This document shows, piece by piece, positions 42,628 to 47,972 of a stretch of DNA of 47,972 nt; within the stretch, counting starts at the first letter, position 1, and each line of letters starts with the position of its first letter. Where the stretch lies: the NCBI RefSeq assembly GCF_016584085.1, contig NZ_NRSJ01000040.1, positions 1 to 47,972 on the forward strand, given 5' to 3'. Position numbers and translations under genes: made by a program. The notes below the pieces were generated by a model. It was not told where the DNA came from. It saw nothing but the letters and a program-made list of their open reading frames with translations, and did no database searches. This stretch comes from Halochromatium glycolicum. Lineage in GTDB: Bacteria; Pseudomonadota; Gammaproteobacteria; Chromatiales; Chromatiaceae.

Positions 42628-43027
42628 CGCGGTGCGGCTCCGGCGGCGCCGGTCTCGATCGCAACCCATGTCGACGTGATCGGGGCGTCGCCAAGACCGA
42701 ACGGTCGCGCTGCGAGCGACCAACCCAAAAGCCGAACCGCCAGCGCTGCGCCGAATCCGATGATCGGGCCCGAGCGCTGAGCCCCACCGCGAACAAGCCG
42801 TCGAGTGCCGATGTCTGCCTGCCGGGGCCATGTGCCGGATTGCCCCGAGGCCGTGTTGTTGCGCCGGGCGTCAGCGAGCGAAGCCTGACGCCGCGGGCGC
42901 CGCCGCGCCGACGTGGAGATGGGGACCTGCCGCTGATGCGCGGCGGATCGCAGCCTGAGTGGGCCGGATGCGCGGCGCCTGGCTGCTGCCCCCGTCAAGT
43001 CGAAACCAGACGAAGACATAGAGTGTT
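42628..43027. other. GC-rich gap upstream of metH
   Basis: A 400-bp stretch with no gene I can support. It contains the hairpin at 42867-42892. I searched it for a SAH, SAM or cobalamin riboswitch by their conserved boxes and saw none. Confidence 0.4.
42867..42892. repeat. 8-bp inverted repeat (hairpin) in metH leader
   Basis: GGCGTCAG (42867-42874) and CTGACGCC (42885-42892) are exact complements with a 10-nt loop. It may be a dispersed palindrome or part of a leader structure; no role can be assigned. Confidence 0.5.
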
Positions 43028-46849
<3,822 letters not shown>

Positions 46850-46899
46850 GGAACCGGAGTAGGAGCGGGTCCGATCAGCGTCGCATAAGGTAACCGACC

Positions 46900-47157
46900 A
46901 TGACCGACAACATTGAGCATCTGATCTTGGAACAGTTTCGTGCTCTACGAAATCAGATCGGAAGTCTTCAAACGGAGATGCGCGATGAGTTTTCGGAGGT
47001 CAAGCATCGGCTGAACCGGCTCGAGACCTCGGTTGCTGGCGTGCGACGCGATGCAGCTGGACAGGCGGAAGACGTCGCGCTTCAGCAGGCGACGATCGAT
47101 CGGCTCGTTGAGCGGATTCAGCGTATTGAGCAGCGTCTGGAGCTACGCGAGGGTTAG
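46900..47157 (+). CDS. Small coiled-coil protein (85 aa), hypothetical
   Basis: An 85-aa protein composed mostly of charged heptads: LEQFRALRNQIGSLQTEMRD, then HRLNRLETSVAGVRRD and RLVERIQRIEQRLEL. It forms a predicted coiled coil with no transmembrane segment or known motif. It follows metH by 50 bp and is likely in the same transcript. Similar short coiled-coil proteins often lie near toxin or nuclease modules, but none is seen here. Function unknown. Confidence 0.6.
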   Translation: MTDNIEHLILEQFRALRNQIGSLQTEMRDEFSEVKHRLNRLETSVAGVRRDAAGQAEDVALQQATIDRLVERIQRIEQRLELREG

Positions 47158-47193
47158 AAGGGCAGGCAGGATGGCGGGAGGCGCGCTGCGGCC

Positions 47194-47541
47194 ATGAGCC
47201 AACAGCGGATCAAGGCGAGCGAGCTGCGTGACGATCTGTTACCCAAGCTCAGGGCGGTTGAGGCTGCGGTCGAGAGGACCTTGGCGGATCGCTTGCGGCT
47301 TTGCGCCGATGAGGAGGATCGGAAGCGCTTTCAGGGTCTGAAGAGCGAGTTCGAGCTCGAGATCATGATGATTCGGATGAACCTTCGTCACCTGCTCAGA
47401 CGCGAGGCCTTGGTGCTTGAGCGCGTCTTTCAGGGGGACGACGCGGCGGGCGATAAGGTGCTGGTGCTCGATGAGCAGGAGGCGAGCGCGATCAAGCGAG
47501 CGCAGCTCCTGTTCCAGCGTTCCCAGGCGCTGCTCGGTTGA
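47194..47541 (+). CDS. Hypothetical helical protein (115 aa)
   Basis: A 115-aa cytoplasmic, mostly helical protein (KLRAVEAAVERTLADRLRL, IMMIRMNLRHLLRREALVLE, AIKRAQLLFQRSQALL). No motif recognised. It follows the small coiled-coil protein by 36 bp; GGGAGG twelve bases before the ATG is a possible but distant ribosome site. The charged, Leu-rich composition agrees with a coiled coil or helix bundle. Function unknown. Confidence 0.55.
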   Translation: MSQQRIKASELRDDLLPKLRAVEAAVERTLADRLRLCADEEDRKRFQGLKSEFELEIMMIRMNLRHLLRREALVLERVFQGDDAAGDKVLVLDEQEASAIKRAQLLFQRSQALLG

Positions 47542-47594
47542 GCCTAGTGCATCGCGTCAGAAATGCCGAGACCCTTTTCCTGCCATCTGGCTTT

Positions 47595-47710
47595 CAGCGC
47601 TGTAGGAGCCCGCTTGCGGGCGACCATGTCTCTCAGCGCTGTAGGGACCCGTTTGCGGGCGAACAGGCCGCGCTCACGGCGGTGAAGATCGCCCGCAAGC
47701 GGGCTCCCAC
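47595..47710. repeat. REP-like palindromic repeats (two direct, one inverted copy)
   Basis: Copies share GTAGGAGCCCGCTTGCGGGC: one near 47602-47621, a variant (GTAGGGACCCGTTTGCGGGC) at 47641-47660, and an inverted copy at about 47690-47709. The core CCCGCNNGCGGG forms a hairpin. This is the usual look of REP/BIME elements in gammaproteobacteria. They follow the last helical-protein gene and may protect or end its transcript. Confidence 0.75.
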
Positions 47711-47920
47711 CGCACGATCATTGGCGGCAGCGACCATCGGTCTCGGGATTTCCGCTGTCTTGCACTAGGCGCTGATCGGCTTGCAGGCAGCAATTCCCGC
47801 CGCAAAAATATCTGCTTTAGAAACAATAAGTTGGCTTTGAGCCGAAAAAAATCTTTCGTAAACTTTTGAAGCCGAATCAGTATACTGCCACGACCTTCTC
47901 AAGCTGCGAGGCAGGTATTG
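47711..47920. other. A/T-rich intergenic region at right edge
   Basis: After the repeats the sequence becomes markedly A/T-rich (about 47800-47885). It contains a TATACT -10-like hexamer (listed). It has the look of an acquired segment or mobile-element boundary. Confidence 0.35.
47881..47886 (+). promoter_or_regulatory. -10-like element before the right-edge gene
   Basis: TATACT lies 40 bp before the ATG at 47921, within an A/T-rich stretch. There is no good -35 at 16-18 bp, so this is only suggestive. Confidence 0.35.
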
Positions 47921-47972
47921 ATGAGTGGTCCGTTCTCACGCCAGCACCTCAGCGTCGCGGGACTGCTGCGCG
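47921..47972 (+). CDS. 5' end of an unidentified gene (partial)
   Basis: An ATG after a GAGG-type ribosome site (47908-47911) opens a frame of 17 codons to the window edge (MSGPFSRQHLSVAGLLR). Too little is present to name a family. The A/T-rich upstream region with a possible promoter supports it as a real gene start. Confidence 0.45.
   Translation, partial: MSGPFSRQHLSVAGLLR

Noticed and set aside
42564..43019. Minus-strand frame upstream of metH with a hydrophobic stretch
   Set aside because: The hydrophobic part is short, flanked by Arg-rich low-complexity sequence, and there is no ribosome site; could be a decayed gene but cannot be supported.
42628..43027. SAH, SAM or cobalamin riboswitch before metH
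   Set aside because: I looked for the conserved boxes of these classes and did not find them.

Overview
The window reads as part of the chromosome of a GC-rich gammaproteobacterium. A Chromatiales-type (purple sulfur bacterium-like) host is my best guess, from the mix of protein families rather than from any marker gene. About 40 of the 48 kb is one large exopolysaccharide (EPS) locus of the exosortase/PEP-CTERM type. It is bordered on the left by the right end of an IS66-like element and on the right by a methionine-synthase neighbourhood.

Layout: (i) 1-127, transposase tail. (ii) 413-3599, a WecA/MraY-type initiating transferase and a VpsR-like sigma-54 activator-family regulator. (iii) 3791-7339, a TPR lipoprotein of the PrsT type, divergent from a VPLPA-type PEP-CTERM secreted protein. 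The 570-bp gap between them carries a perfect 18-bp palindrome, a second dyad and a -24/-12 (sigma-54) promoter. (iv) 7705-12239, the export machine: outer-membrane export lipoprotein, beta-barrel protein, Wzz/GumC chain-length protein and tyrosine autokinase. (v) 12455-21211, sulfotransferases, polymerase/ligase, flippase, GT2, pyruvyltransferase-type enzyme and an alkaline-phosphatase-superfamily protein. (vi) 21906-28030, a secreted FG-GAP/ASPIC-UnbV protein and a minus-strand pair (secreted glycosidase-like protein, sulfotransferase). (vii) 28594-34692, a tightly overlapping run of glycosyltransferases and sulfotransferases. (viii) 35058-38505, a second initiating transferase of the other fold and GDP-fucose synthesis (gmd, DUF29, fcl). 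(ix) 38666-40231, an exosortase fused to EpsI (XrtD type). (x) 40515-42017, a minus-strand FN3/PKD surface protein behind a class I cyclic-di-GMP riboswitch (GEMM-I). (xi) 42265-47541, a small Cys-rich protein, metH and two small coiled-coil proteins. (xii) 47595-47972, REP-like repeats and the start of an unidentified gene.

How it fits together: nucleotide-sugar supply (GDP-L-fucose), two initiating transferases, at least five later glycosyltransferases and five PAPS-type sulfotransferases predict a sulfated, probably fucose-containing polysaccharide. It would be made by a Wzx/Wzy-type route and exported through the Wza/Wzz/kinase machine. The exosortase would process the PEP-CTERM protein made from the same locus. 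Two regulatory layers point to cyclic-di-GMP: a riboswitch seen directly in sequence, and a VpsR-like regulator whose ligand is inferred from family resemblance. A perfect CRP-like palindrome and a sigma-54 promoter sit upstream of the PEP-CTERM gene. The most interesting parts are this regulatory wiring, the density of sulfotransferases and several unusual secreted proteins.
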